NCBI GenBank assembly: GCA_017427545.1
Contig: JAFRSO010000016.1
Coordinates: forward strand, 1 to 60,632
Direction of reading: 5' to 3'
DNA length: 60,632 nt
DNA from: Selenomonadaceae bacterium
GTDB taxonomy: Bacteria; Bacillota; Negativicutes; Selenomonadales; Selenomonadaceae
Shown here: positions 51,888 through 60,423 of the stretch, piece after piece
How the letters are laid out: each line of letters opens with the position of its first letter
Numbering within the stretch: the stretch's first letter is position 1
Notes under the pieces: generated by a model
Databases searched by the model: none
Seen by the model: only the letters and a program-made list of their open reading frames with translations
Told to the model about the DNA's origin: nothing
Position numbers and translations under genes: made by a program

Positions 51888-54302
51888 TCAGCCGAAGTAA
51901 TTCAACATGGCTCCGACGGAATCAAAAATCGCCGTAGCCTTTTTCTTGAAGAAATCTTTAGCCGTAATGACCGTGTAGCCGCCGAAATGATTTATCATCG
52001 GCAAATCGTTCGACTCGTCGCCGATAACGAAAACTTCCGCGTCCCAATTCATGACCTGCAAAAGATTTTCGACGCCGCGCGCCTTATTCAATCCCGCCGA
52101 AACAATATCGACGCTGTGAGTATTTTTCTGCGCAAAAACCACGTCACCGAATTTTTTGTTGATAGCCTCGGCAGCCTGCGCAGTCTCTTCAGGGTTTGCA
52201 AAGTCAAGTGCCAGCTGATTGATTTTCTTGCCAAGCGTCAAAATCTGCGAATCGTCAATCTTCGTCAGGGCGAACGACCATTTATCATACTCTCGGAAGA
52301 GCCAGGATTTTTCACTCGTGCGGCAATAAAAAACTTCGTCGGCAGTCTCAAAGGCAAAATGAAAACTCGGTTTGGTGCAAGGTTCGTTCATCAGCTCCAA
52401 AAGAATATTTTTAGGTATCTCCGTCTCGAAAATAATTTTGCCCGCGCCGTCATAAATTATCGCGCCGTTACAGCAAATTGCGAAGTCTACTTCCAAATCA
52501 AAATCCTGCAAATGATTTTTCAACATGACGAACGTCCGCCCCGTCACGATACCGAATTTATTTCCGGCCGCCCGCCAATTTTTTATCGCTTGCAAGTCTT
52601 CCGGCGGAATGTCCAATTTCCTGAAAAGCGTTCCGTCAAAATCACTCGCCGCAACCTTGAAACTTTTATCGGGCGGAATTTCATAAATCGCCGCTTCCGT
52701 CGGACGCAAATAATTTTTCTCGTCGGGATAGTTGCCAAAAATTTTCTTCGCGCCGACAAAAAATTTCTCCGGCAATGAAACTTCACGCGTAGAAAAATTT
52801 ACCGCCGTACAAAGCCGCTTATCGCCCAATGTCCGCGTGAAGATGAAAAGCTCGTCGCTGTTCGGCAAAAGTTCCTGATAGTCGCCGCTGATTAAAACTT
52901 CGTTCGAATTTCTCAACGCGCTCAACTGCCGATAAAAATTCAGCACGGAATTTTTGTCATGCTCCTCAAGTTCGACGTTGCAAGTCTTAAAATTCTCGTG
53001 AATCGGCAACCACGGCTTACCACTCGAAAAGCCCGAATTTTTTTCCGACGACCACTGCATAGGCGTGCGGGCATTATCGCGGCTGAACCTGTGCACAAAC
53101 CGCATAGCCTCTTTATCGGTCAAGCCGTCCGCCCGCGCCAAATCATAATTCCCGCGCGACGAAATGTCATCGTAATCATCAATCGAATTAAATTTTGTAT
53201 TCTCGAAGCCAAGCTCCTCGCCCTGATAGATAAACGGCGTGCCTCGCAACGTGAATAAAGTCGTCGCCAGAGCCTTCGCCGCCAAAATTTTATCGCTGCC
53301 GTACGGAAAAAATGTATTCACCGAACGCGGCCGGTCATGATTCTCGAAGTAAATCGGATACCAACTTTCACGCGTCGCAAGCTGACTTTCCGTCAAAGTT
53401 TTTTTCCACTCACTCAACCGGAAATGCTTTGCCCTGTGCCAAATTTCCACGCCGCGTTCAAACATGATGTTCACGTGGCTGAACTCGAAGAGCATATCAA
53501 AAACTCCGTTGTCTCCGACCCACTCCGATAAATTTTCGGGCTGAACGCCATTTGCCTCCGCCACCGTGAAAATATCGCGCCCGTCGAAAACTTTTTCCTT
53601 CAACTCGCGCAGAAAATCCAAAATCCCGTCCGTCGCGGCAATCATGTTGTGAATCGAACTCAAGCCATCTTCCGAATCAACTTCGCCGTCGACAAAAATT
53701 TTAGGCTTCTTGATGTAAACAATCGCGTCAATTCTGAAGCCTCCGGCACCTCTGTCCGCCCAAAAATTTGCCGCGTCGCACAATGCCTGCCGAACTTCGG
53801 GATTTTCCCAATTCAAATCGGGCTGCTCCTTCGCGAAAGTATGCAAGTAATATTGCTGCCGCTCCTTACACCAAGTCCACGCACTACCGCCAAAAATGCT
53901 CCGCCAATTAGTTTTATCGTCCCGCCAAATATACCAATCTGCCTTCGGATTATCACGGCTCGATTTTGATTCCAAAAACCACGCGTGCTTGTCGGACGTG
54001 TGATTGAAAACCAAATCGACGACAATTTTAATGTCACGCTTTTTGGCCTCGGCAACAAGCTCATCAAAATCTTTCATCGTGCCGTAACGCGGATCAATCG
54101 CCGTGTAGTCGGAAATGTCGTAGCCGTTGTCGACTTGCGGCGAGGGATAAAACGGCGTCAACCAAATTGCTCCCGCGCCCAAATTTTTTATGTAATCCAA
54201 CTTCCGAATGACGCCACGCAAATCACCTGTGCCGGTGCCGGTCGTGTCGAGAAAACTTTTCGGGTAAATTTGATAGACCGATTTTTTCTTCCACCACTTC
54301 AT
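51888..54302 (-). CDS. GH13 alpha-glucosidase fused to a HAD (Cof-type) phosphatase
   Basis: The 804-residue cytoplasmic protein has a GH13 (beta/alpha)8 barrel with the full catalytic set: Asp192 (GFRIDA), Glu249 (VAEANG) and Asp323 (ENHDRPRS). It is close to oligo-1,6-glucosidases and trehalose-6-phosphate hydrolases (YQIYPKSFLDTTGTGTGD, LTPFYPSPQVDNGYD). A C-terminal HAD domain starts near residue 545-550 (DFDGTLF nucleophile, ICCNGAIIYDG, FVIGDESNDLPM). The pair could hydrolyse a phosphorylated disaccharide and then dephosphorylate the sugar, but this is inference. AAGGAGG precedes the ATG. It is likely co-transcribed with DUF1850 upstream. Confidence 0.88.
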   Translation of the reverse strand: MKWWKKKSVYQIYPKSFLDTTGTGTGDLRGVIRKLDYIKNLGAGAIWLTPFYPSPQVDNGYDISDYTAIDPRYGTMKDFDELVAEAKKRDIKIVVDLVFNHTSDKHAWFLESKSSRDNPKADWYIWRDDKTNWRSIFGGSAWTWCKERQQYYLHTFAKEQPDLNWENPEVRQALCDAANFWADRGAGGFRIDAIVYIKKPKIFVDGEVDSEDGLSSIHNMIAATDGILDFLRELKEKVFDGRDIFTVAEANGVQPENLSEWVGDNGVFDMLFEFSHVNIMFERGVEIWHRAKHFRLSEWKKTLTESQLATRESWYPIYFENHDRPRSVNTFFPYGSDKILAAKALATTLFTLRGTPFIYQGEELGFENTKFNSIDDYDDISSRGNYDLARADGLTDKEAMRFVHRFSRDNARTPMQWSSEKNSGFSSGKPWLPIHENFKTCNVELEEHDKNSVLNFYRQLSALRNSNEVLISGDYQELLPNSDELFIFTRTLGDKRLCTAVNFSTREVSLPEKFFVGAKKIFGNYPDEKNYLRPTEAAIYEIPPDKSFKVAASDFDGTLFRKLDIPPEDLQAIKNWRAAGNKFGIVTGRTFVMLKNHLQDFDLEVDFAICCNGAIIYDGAGKIIFETEIPKNILLELMNEPCTKPSFHFAFETADEVFYCRTSEKSWLFREYDKWSFALTKIDDSQILTLGKKINQLALDFANPEETAQAAEAINKKFGDVVFAQKNTHSVDIVSAGLNKARGVENLLQVMNWDAEVFVIGDESNDLPMINHFGGYTVITAKDFFKKKATAIFDSVGAMLNYFG

Positions 54303-54335
54303 AACGAAACCTCCTTTGCCGCGATTTTACCATAA

Positions 54336-54773
54336 TCAGAAAGTCTTGACGATAATTTTTATGCCGGGCGGAAATTTTTTGTACAGCTCAAAATTTTTCC
54401 CGCCAAGAGTAATTTTAAGTTGAGTGCTCTTGCCCGTGCGCAGTTCAAGATTTTTGAAGCGGCGATTCATTTCGTCGACGATAAACCATTCGCCGTCACG
54501 ATAAAATTTTCCGTCGTTGATGTCGAAGGGCAAGCCGACGCCTTGAGATTTATATTTCGTGCGGAGCAAAATGAATTCCCCGTCGCGAAATTCCAACTCC
54601 TCAATGACGGGCGTCTTTTGGACGGAGTGAATAAAATTTATCGTGAGCGGAAGATTTTCTTTGGCGTCGACGACAGCAACGGTTTGATTTTCTGTGCCGA
54701 CAAAAATTTTCGGCGTGCTCGTGACATAAAATAAAATCGCTAACGAGACTGCTGCCAATAAAAATTTTTTCAT
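54336..54773 (-). CDS. DUF1850 secreted or membrane-anchored protein
   Basis: The 145-residue protein has an N-terminal hydrophobic segment (MKKFLLAAVSLAILFYV) serving as signal or anchor. The DUF1850 pattern follows: PLTINFIHSVQKTPVIEELEF, then ILLRTKYKSQGVGLPF. DUF1850 genes often lie beside TRAP-type transporters; none is here. AGGAGG precedes the ATG, and the GH13-HAD gene follows after 33 bases. Confidence 0.75.
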   Translation of the reverse strand: MKKFLLAAVSLAILFYVTSTPKIFVGTENQTVAVVDAKENLPLTINFIHSVQKTPVIEELEFRDGEFILLRTKYKSQGVGLPFDINDGKFYRDGEWFIVDEMNRRFKNLELRTGKSTQLKITLGGKNFELYKKFPPGIKIIVKTF

Positions 54774-54827
54774 GACTTCCTCCTAACTTGCAAAGATTTT
54801 CAAAGCTGATACAATCGCTCCCGGTGA

Positions 54828-54877
54828 GCCGCTTTAAAAGCGGCGGAACAGTTGTCGCGCCGGACGTTACGACAACT
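54828..54877 (+). promoter_or_regulatory. Two hairpins in the leader of the ABC permease gene
   Basis: A 17-base palindrome (GCCGCTTT-A-AAAGCGGC, 54828-54844) is followed by an 8-bp stem AGTTGTCG/CGACAACT (54850-54877) with a 12-base loop. Neither has a T run. They could be part of an untranslated regulatory leader or an operator. No known riboswitch was recognised. Confidence 0.45.
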
Positions 54878-54930
54878 TCAGATAAATTGCCGCGCTCTCA
54901 CCGTCACAAATTTAAATTGGGATTGATAAC

Positions 54931-55728
54931 ATGTTTGAATATGAATTCATGCGCAACGCATTAATCGCGGTGATTTTGGTGACGCCGCTGTTCGGGTTGC
55001 TGTCGACAATGGTCGTTTCAAATCGCATGGCATTTTTCTCGGACTCACTCGGACACGGAGCTTTCACGGGAATTGCGATTGGCGCGTTAATCGGCGTCGG
55101 CTCGGAAATTTTCGGACTGCTGGGCTTCTCGATAATTTTTGCGTTGCTGATAACTTACATAAAAAATAAATCACATGCCGGGGCTGATACGGTTATCGGC
55201 GTGTTCAGCTCGACGGCAATAGCTCTCGGCTTGATGTTGATGTCGGCGGGCGGGCAGTTCAATAAATTTTCACGCTTCCTGATCGGCGACCTGTTGAGTA
55301 TCACGCGAGACGATTTATTTTGGCTGACGATAGTTTTTGCAGTCGTCGTCGTAAGCTGGGCATTGCTATTCAATCGCCTGCTGATATTGTCGGTGAATCA
55401 AACTTTGGCGCGCAGTCGAGGGATAAAAACTCAACTGATTGAATCGATGTTTGCAATTTTATTGGCAGTCGTCGTGGCGTTAAGTATTCAATGGGTTGGA
55501 ATTTTAATCATCAACGCGCTGTTAGTTTTACCGGCGGCGGCTGCTCGCAATGTCACAAACTCCGTCAAAAGTTATCACGTCGTAAGCGTATTGATTGCGT
55601 TGAGTTCGGGCTTGGTCGGTTTAATCACGGCGTATGAAATAAATTCTGCGGCGGGTGCAACAATCGTAGTTTGCGCGGCAGTCGTTTACTTCGTGACGCT
55701 GATTTTAAAACCAAAATTTATCAAGTAA
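54931..55728 (+). CDS. ABC-3 family metal transporter permease (ZnuB/MntB-like), orphan
   Basis: The 265-residue inner-membrane permease has about eight helices. Family motifs are FFSDSLGHGAFTGIAIG near residue 35-51, then GADTVIGV and LIINALLVLPAAAARNVT. Such permeases import zinc or manganese with an ATPase and a binding protein; neither is adjacent. The ATG has only a weak GGGA site. The following EamA gene starts 11 bases after its stop. Confidence 0.88.
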   Translation: MFEYEFMRNALIAVILVTPLFGLLSTMVVSNRMAFFSDSLGHGAFTGIAIGALIGVGSEIFGLLGFSIIFALLITYIKNKSHAGADTVIGVFSSTAIALGLMLMSAGGQFNKFSRFLIGDLLSITRDDLFWLTIVFAVVVVSWALLFNRLLILSVNQTLARSRGIKTQLIESMFAILLAVVVALSIQWVGILIINALLVLPAAAARNVTNSVKSYHVVSVLIALSSGLVGLITAYEINSAAGATIVVCAAVVYFVTLILKPKFIK

Positions 55729-55739
55729 GGTGAAAATTT

Positions 55740-56633
55740 TTGAGCAGAAGTTCAGCATTAATTATCGTGGCAATGGCGGGAGTTTTTTGGGCAAGTTCGG
55801 GCGTGGCAGTCCAAGATTTTTTCACTCGGTCGGACAAAACTACAATGGAGCTGACCAATATCCGAATGTGCGTTGCGGGAATGATTTTGATTTTAACGGC
55901 AATGCGCAGGAAAAATTTTTGGGAGACGCTCAACATCCTCAATCATCACCCGCAACTTTGGCTCGACGTGATAATTTACGGGATTGTCGGCATGATTTTA
56001 ATACAGTACACGTATTTTCAAGCAATTTCAATCGGCGGAGCGGCTGCGGCTACAGTCATAACTTACGCTTGTCCGGCAATGGTCGTGATTTGGGAGTCGG
56101 CGTATCATCAAAGATTACCGAGGAGCGGCGAAGTTATCGCGGTGATTTTGGCGATATGCGGCGTATTTTTATTGGTGACGGGCGGCAATCCTACAAAATT
56201 ACTCGTACCGATTGGCTGTCTGATTTGGGGATTAGCCAGCGGGGCGTCATTTGCCTTCGGAGCAATTTTCCCGAAATATTTGTATGCAAAAAAAATCGAC
56301 CCGCACTTTTTGACGGGCGTAGGAATGTTTATCGGCGGATTGGCAACGTTCGCTTTGATTGACGACAGAAATTGGCTGCCATTCTTCGCGCCGGAAGTTG
56401 TATTCAATGTCTGTTGGATAATAATTTTCGGAACAGTCGCGGCATTTTTGGGATTCAACGCGGGCTTAAAATTTTTGACACCGGAGCAAGCATCGATAAC
56501 CGCAACGACTGAACCTGCCGCCGCCGTGATAATCAGTTGGATAATTTTTGGAACCGCCTTTGGAGTAATTGAATCGATTGGGATAATTTTAGTTTTGCTC
56601 GCGATAATTGCGCCGTCAATCATCAAGAAATGA
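55740..56633 (+). CDS. EamA/DMT family transporter
   Basis: The 297-residue membrane protein has ten predicted helices in two EamA repeats (WASSGVAVQDFF...AAAATVITYACPAMVVIWE, then WGLASGASFAFGAIFP...EPAAAVIISWIIFG). It is probably a metabolite or amino-acid exporter; the substrate is unknown. TTG start with AAGGTGA upstream. The 3' end overlaps the convergent MNT-HEPN gene by 18 bases. Confidence 0.88.
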   Translation: MSRSSALIIVAMAGVFWASSGVAVQDFFTRSDKTTMELTNIRMCVAGMILILTAMRRKNFWETLNILNHHPQLWLDVIIYGIVGMILIQYTYFQAISIGGAAAATVITYACPAMVVIWESAYHQRLPRSGEVIAVILAICGVFLLVTGGNPTKLLVPIGCLIWGLASGASFAFGAIFPKYLYAKKIDPHFLTGVGMFIGGLATFALIDDRNWLPFFAPEVVFNVCWIIIFGTVAAFLGFNAGLKFLTPEQASITATTEPAAAVIISWIIFGTAFGVIESIGIILVLLAIIAPSIIKK

Positions 56634-57311
56634 TTCCGTTCGACGCTTTAACTCGTCGCGAAGATTTACAAGTGCCGAAAGATATTTATCGAAAATTAAA
56701 TTGACGAGTTCGGCGGCAATGTCCTCGTTGTAAAGGTGGATACTTTCATTGCGTCTTTTGAGCATATCCAACCAAATTTTTTCGTCGGAGATAAAATGAA
56801 ATTCGTAGCCCGTCTTGATAATTTCACGCGGCGAACCGGTTTCAGCCTTGCTAACGCCGTGAATCAAGAGAACTTCGCGCAGAGCCTTCCACGACAACTC
56901 GAACGTCAAATTGAATTGCCCGATAACGCCCATGCGATAAATTTCACTGCTCATTTCGCGTTCAGCCTCAAGCAAAATCGTCAAGCATTTATCGAAGACT
57001 TCAACTTTTTTCACGGCGGCAGAAACCTCCTCATACAAAATAATTCCGTCGCGGGCAATTTCGGCTTGAAAATCTTCCGAAATTTTATCGTCCAGATTGG
57101 CAACGTCAAACTTGAGCAAAGTATCAACTTCCGCCTCAACCGCCTCGGCAAAATCAAAAATATTTCCGCCCGCCGCCGCAAGGTCAATGTCGCTTCGTTC
57201 ACGATTGGTACCGCGTGCCCTTGAGCCGAAGAGAATCAATTTCTTCACGCCGAATTTTTTTGCAAGAGAAATTATCGCGCACTCAATTTTTTTGTCCAAG
57301 TTGTAATTCAT
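56616..57311 (-). CDS. MNT nucleotidyltransferase fused to HEPN (HI0074-like) domain
   Basis: The 231-residue protein joins the two halves of an MntA/HepT-type toxin-antitoxin pair. Residues ~1-95 are a minimal nucleotidyltransferase with GSRARG (29-34), Asp41 and Asp43 in SDIDL, and a third acid at Asp69. Residues ~102-231 match the HI0074 substrate-binding/HEPN family (FNLTFELSWKALREVL, SPREIIKTGYE, WLDMLKRRNESIHLY) with the RX4H motif Arg187-His192. Usually these are separate genes. The ATG overlaps the cbiG stop (ATGA), so it is translationally coupled to cobalamin genes. The frame is open further upstream inside cbiG, but the coupled ATG fits the family start. Confidence 0.85.
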   Translation of the reverse strand: MNYNLDKKIECAIISLAKKFGVKKLILFGSRARGTNRERSDIDLAAAGGNIFDFAEAVEAEVDTLLKFDVANLDDKISEDFQAEIARDGIILYEEVSAAVKKVEVFDKCLTILLEAEREMSSEIYRMGVIGQFNLTFELSWKALREVLLIHGVSKAETGSPREIIKTGYEFHFISDEKIWLDMLKRRNESIHLYNEDIAAELVNLIFDKYLSALVNLRDELKRRTESFLDD

Positions 57312-58198
57312 TTTTCCCAAAGCAAAGAGACCGTTACGCCTTTGAAAGACGTTTTCGGCAGGGCGAATCTTGCCCCTTCGACGCAACACAATGCTGCCGC
57401 CTCACAGACATTGCCGACGCCGACCATGCGCGTGACAAATTTTGATTCGCCGAGCTTGTATTCTTCGATTTTATTTTGAAGTTCCGTTGCGGAGAAAAAT
57501 TTTATTTCAAGCCCCATGACCTCTGCCAAAGATAAAAGCCCCGGCTCATCTTTTTTAGCTTCGGCACTCGCCAAAAGTTTCACGCGCTCTATCGGCTGAT
57601 GAATCATTGCGCAAGCCCGCTGAATTGCCTCGAAAATTTTCAGCGATGACGTTCCCCGCCGACATCCGACACCCGCTATCAAGTTTTGCGGAATCAAATT
57701 CAACTGCACGTCGCCCGCCGTGACGAAAACATCTTCCCCGCGCAAAATCGCCGAATTGATTGCTTTGATGACTTCTTTTGGTTCGGGGACGAGTCCGAGT
57801 TTTGAGGCTATGGCGTCGACAGAAAATTTCCCTGCAACGTCGGTGGCGGTCGTGATGACGGGATTGGCCTCAAGTACCTGTGCAATTTCAACGGCGAGTT
57901 CATTTGCCCGCCCGACATGTCCGCTCAAAAGGCTGATGACATTTTGCCCGCGTTCATCGATAACCAAAACTGCGGGATCGCTGAGCTTGCTGACAATATG
58001 CGGGGCAATCATTCTGACGGCAATTCCCGCCGCGCAAATAAAAATCAAGCCGTCGAACTTGCTAAAAATTTCCGCAACCAAATCGGCAAGGCTCGTAAAA
58101 TTTTTTCCCTTGGCGAAAATCTGCCCGCCGATTTTCGTGGAAATTTTTTCGGCAATACGTCTGCCGTTTGATGTTAATGTAATAATTGCTGTTCTCAA
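57308..58198 (-). CDS. cbiG: Cobalt-precorrin 5A hydrolase
   Basis: The 296-residue enzyme opens the delta-lactone of cobalt-precorrin-5A in anaerobic cobalamin synthesis. Motifs are IFICAAGIAVRMIAPHI, VISLLSGHVGRANELA, and in the C-terminal domain GVGCRRGTSS and VGVGNVCEAAAL. The TTG start lies one base after the cbiF stop. MNT-HEPN follows with a 2-base overlap. Confidence 0.95.
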   Translation of the reverse strand: MRTAIITLTSNGRRIAEKISTKIGGQIFAKGKNFTSLADLVAEIFSKFDGLIFICAAGIAVRMIAPHIVSKLSDPAVLVIDERGQNVISLLSGHVGRANELAVEIAQVLEANPVITTATDVAGKFSVDAIASKLGLVPEPKEVIKAINSAILRGEDVFVTAGDVQLNLIPQNLIAGVGCRRGTSSLKIFEAIQRACAMIHQPIERVKLLASAEAKKDEPGLLSLAEVMGLEIKFFSATELQNKIEEYKLGESKFVTRMVGVGNVCEAAALCCVEGARFALPKTSFKGVTVSLLWEK

Positions 58199-58199
58199 T

Positions 58200-58967
58200 T
58201 TAATATCTCGCCTGCCTGAACATATGACTAAATTTTGGTGAATACAGATTCGACATTTGATAACTTTCCTTTTCGGAGTTCAAACAATGCCCGATAATTA
58301 TCAAAGCCGTGCGGTCGATATTTGCCCCCTTGACTTGCTTGACGATTGTATCAAGCCGCCCCCTGATAACTTTTTCTTCGCCCGGCCACGACGCTTTATA
58401 TACGACGGCAACGGGCGTTGAAGATTTGAAGCCCGCCGACATGAGGTCGCGTTTAATCTCGTCCAAAAGATTTATGGAGAGGAAAATGCAAAGCGTCGTT
58501 TGATGTTGAGCAAGTTTCTTGAGTGATTCGGTGTCGGGCACGGGAGTACGTCCGCCGCGTCGCGTGATGATAACCGTCTGCGTGATGCCCGGCAAAGTGT
58601 ATTCCTGCTTGAGAGCCGCCGCCGCTGCCAAAAATGAACTTACGCCCGGCGTCACGTCAAATTCAATTCCGCGCGCAGTCATTGCGTCCATTTGCTCTTG
58701 AGTTGCGCCGTAAATCGAAGGGTCGCCCGTGTGAAGTCGGACGGTAGTTTTACCGGCTTTTTCAGCCAGCGTGATTATGTGCAAAACTTCTTCAAACATC
58801 ATTTGCACGGAATTGTAAATTTCTGCTTCGGGCTTGCAAAATTTCAAAAGCTCTTCATTGACCAGCGAGCCGGCATAAATCACAACGTCCGCTTCACTTA
58901 GGAGCCGCCGACCTTTGAGCGTGAGTAGTTCGGGATCGCCCGGCCCCGCTCCGACTATGTGAACCAT
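58200..58967 (-). CDS. cbiF: Cobalt-precorrin-4 C11-methyltransferase
   Basis: The 255-residue SAM-dependent methyltransferase has the tetrapyrrole methylase fold: VHIVGAGPGDPELLTLKG at the start, then VRLHTGDPSIYGATQEQ and TPGVSSFLAAAAAL. The ATG at 58967 was chosen because GGTGG lies eight bases upstream; a GTG four codons earlier is less likely. First gene of cbiF-cbiG-MNT/HEPN; other cobalamin genes are elsewhere apart from cobS at 17 kb. Confidence 0.95.
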   Translation of the reverse strand: MVHIVGAGPGDPELLTLKGRRLLSEADVVIYAGSLVNEELLKFCKPEAEIYNSVQMMFEEVLHIITLAEKAGKTTVRLHTGDPSIYGATQEQMDAMTARGIEFDVTPGVSSFLAAAAALKQEYTLPGITQTVIITRRGGRTPVPDTESLKKLAQHQTTLCIFLSINLLDEIKRDLMSAGFKSSTPVAVVYKASWPGEEKVIRGRLDTIVKQVKGANIDRTALIIIGHCLNSEKESYQMSNLYSPKFSHMFRQARY

Positions 58968-59000
58968 CGCCCATACCACCTTTACAATTTTCTTGAAGTG

Positions 59001-59029
59001 ATTTTATCACGCAGAAAAATTTCATGCAA
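59001..59029 (-). promoter_or_regulatory. Predicted sigma-A promoter of cbiF operon
   Basis: On the minus strand TTGCAT, 17 bases, TAAAAT, 34 bases upstream of the cbiF ATG. The leader is too short for a cobalamin riboswitch. Confidence 0.6.
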
Positions 59030-59084
59030 CTTTAAAACTTGCTTCATAAAATTTTTTTGCGGAAATTCAATCGTCGACATGCAA

Positions 59085-59116
59085 AAAGCACAGGCCGTTT
59101 GATTAACCTGTGCTTT
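59085..59116 (-). terminator. Intrinsic terminator after dapL
   Basis: The perfect 10-bp stem AAAGCACAGG/CCTGTGCTTT has a 12-base loop, followed by TT on the minus strand. It separates dapL from the cbiF promoter. Confidence 0.8.
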
Positions 59117-59135
59117 ATCGTTTGCAATGTAAATT

Positions 59136-60362
59136 TTATCCGCGCAATCTTTTGCAAGCCTCAATCGTATTTTCGCGGCTGTTGAATGACGTTAATCTCA
59201 AGTAACCTTCGCCGCAAGGTCCGAAACCTGCGCCGGGCGTGCCGATGATGTGATGCTTGTGCAGGAGCACGTCGAAGAAATCCCAACTCGACGGAATATC
59301 AGCGGGAGTCTTCAGCCAAATGTAAGGGGCATTGACTCCGCCGTAAGTCGTCAAACCTGCCGCGCCTAAACTTTCGCGAATGATTTTTGCGTTTTCAAGA
59401 TAGTAGCTGATGAGAGCTTTGACTTGCGCTTGACCTTCGTCGGAATAAATTGCTTCCGCGCCGCGTTGAGTGATATAGCTCGTGCCGTTAAATTTCGTGG
59501 TGTGACGACGTGCCCAAAGATTTTTGAATGGAACGCGTTCACCAGTTGAAGTTGAACCCGTCAAGCCTTCGGGGATAACGATATAGCCGCAACGTGTACC
59601 CGTGAAACCTGCCGTCTTGCTGAAGGAGCGGAACTCAATCGCCACATCGCGGGCACCGTCAATTTCGTAAATCGAACGCGGCACATTTTCTTCGGTGATA
59701 TAGGCGGCATAAGCTGCGTCGAAGAGAATCACGGCGTCATTTTCTTTTGCATAGGCGACCCAAGCTTCAAGGGCGGGTTTATCAAGCGTAGTACCTGTCG
59801 GATTGTTCGGCGAGCAAAGATAAACCATGTCGACTTTATCAGCGGGCGGTGTCGGCGAGAAATTATTTTCGGCGGAGCAGGGCAGATATACAACGCCCTC
59901 AAAATGACCGTCGGATTTCAAATTGCCGGTACGACCTGCCATAACGTTCGTGTCGAGGTAGACGGGATAAACCGGGTCGGCGATTGCAATTTTGCTGTCG
60001 AGAGAGAAAATTTCTTGGATATTGCCGCAGTCGCATTTGGAACCGTCGCTGATGAAAATTTCGTCCGCACTGACATCAAGCCCGCGACGTTTATAGTTGA
60101 AGTCTGCGATTTTTTCACGCAGGAAGCTGTAGCCTTGTTCGGGACCATAGCCGCGGAAAGTTTCGACCTTGCCCATTTCGTCAGCGGCGCGTTTCATTGC
60201 ATCGATACAAACTTGCGGGAGCGGACGAGTTACGTCGCCGATACCGAGACGAATAATTTTTGCGTCGGGATTTTCCTGCTGAAATTTTGCGGCGCGTTTA
60301 CCGACTTCAGAGAAAAGGTAGCTGCCCGGGAGTTTCAAATAATTTTCGTTGACTTTTGCCAT
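59136..60362 (-). CDS. dapL: LL-diaminopimelate aminotransferase
   Basis: The 408-residue fold-type I PLP enzyme makes LL-diaminopimelate directly from tetrahydrodipicolinate for lysine and peptidoglycan. The start [21 protein letters not shown] is typical; the PLP lysine lies in [31 protein letters not shown] and SPNNPTGT are present. The ATG is supported by homology, but no ribosome site precedes it: a heptamer repeat begins about 22 bases upstream. Translation may thus be poor, or an unusual leader may be used. Confidence 0.96.
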   Translation of the reverse strand: MAKVNENYLKLPGSYLFSEVGKRAAKFQQENPDAKIIRLGIGDVTRPLPQVCIDAMKRAADEMGKVETFRGYGPEQGYSFLREKIADFNYKRRGLDVSADEIFISDGSKCDCGNIQEIFSLDSKIAIADPVYPVYLDTNVMAGRTGNLKSDGHFEGVVYLPCSAENNFSPTPPADKVDMVYLCSPNNPTGTTLDKPALEAWVAYAKENDAVILFDAAYAAYITEENVPRSIYEIDGARDVAIEFRSFSKTAGFTGTRCGYIVIPEGLTGSTSTGERVPFKNLWARRHTTKFNGTSYITQRGAEAIYSDEGQAQVKALISYYLENAKIIRESLGAAGLTTYGGVNAPYIWLKTPADIPSSWDFFDVLLHKHHIIGTPGAGFGPCGEGYLRLTSFNSRENTIEACKRLRG

Positions 60363-60384
60363 TAGGTAAAAACCGTTACTGAGA

Positions 60385-60423
60385 ACTTATACCTAGCACT
60401 AGTTTCTAGTACCTAGTACTAGA
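60385..60423. repeat. Heptamer repeat tract, CTAGTAC type
   Basis: ACCTAGCACTAGTTTCTAGT and CCTAGTACTAGAAC units upstream of dapL. It also supplies the stop of the decayed TnpB frame. Confidence 0.65.

Noticed and set aside
54790..54930. Known riboswitch upstream of the metal permease (Mn, NiCo, cobalamin)
   Set aside because: None of the conserved core motifs of those classes could be found by eye; only generic inverted repeats are present.
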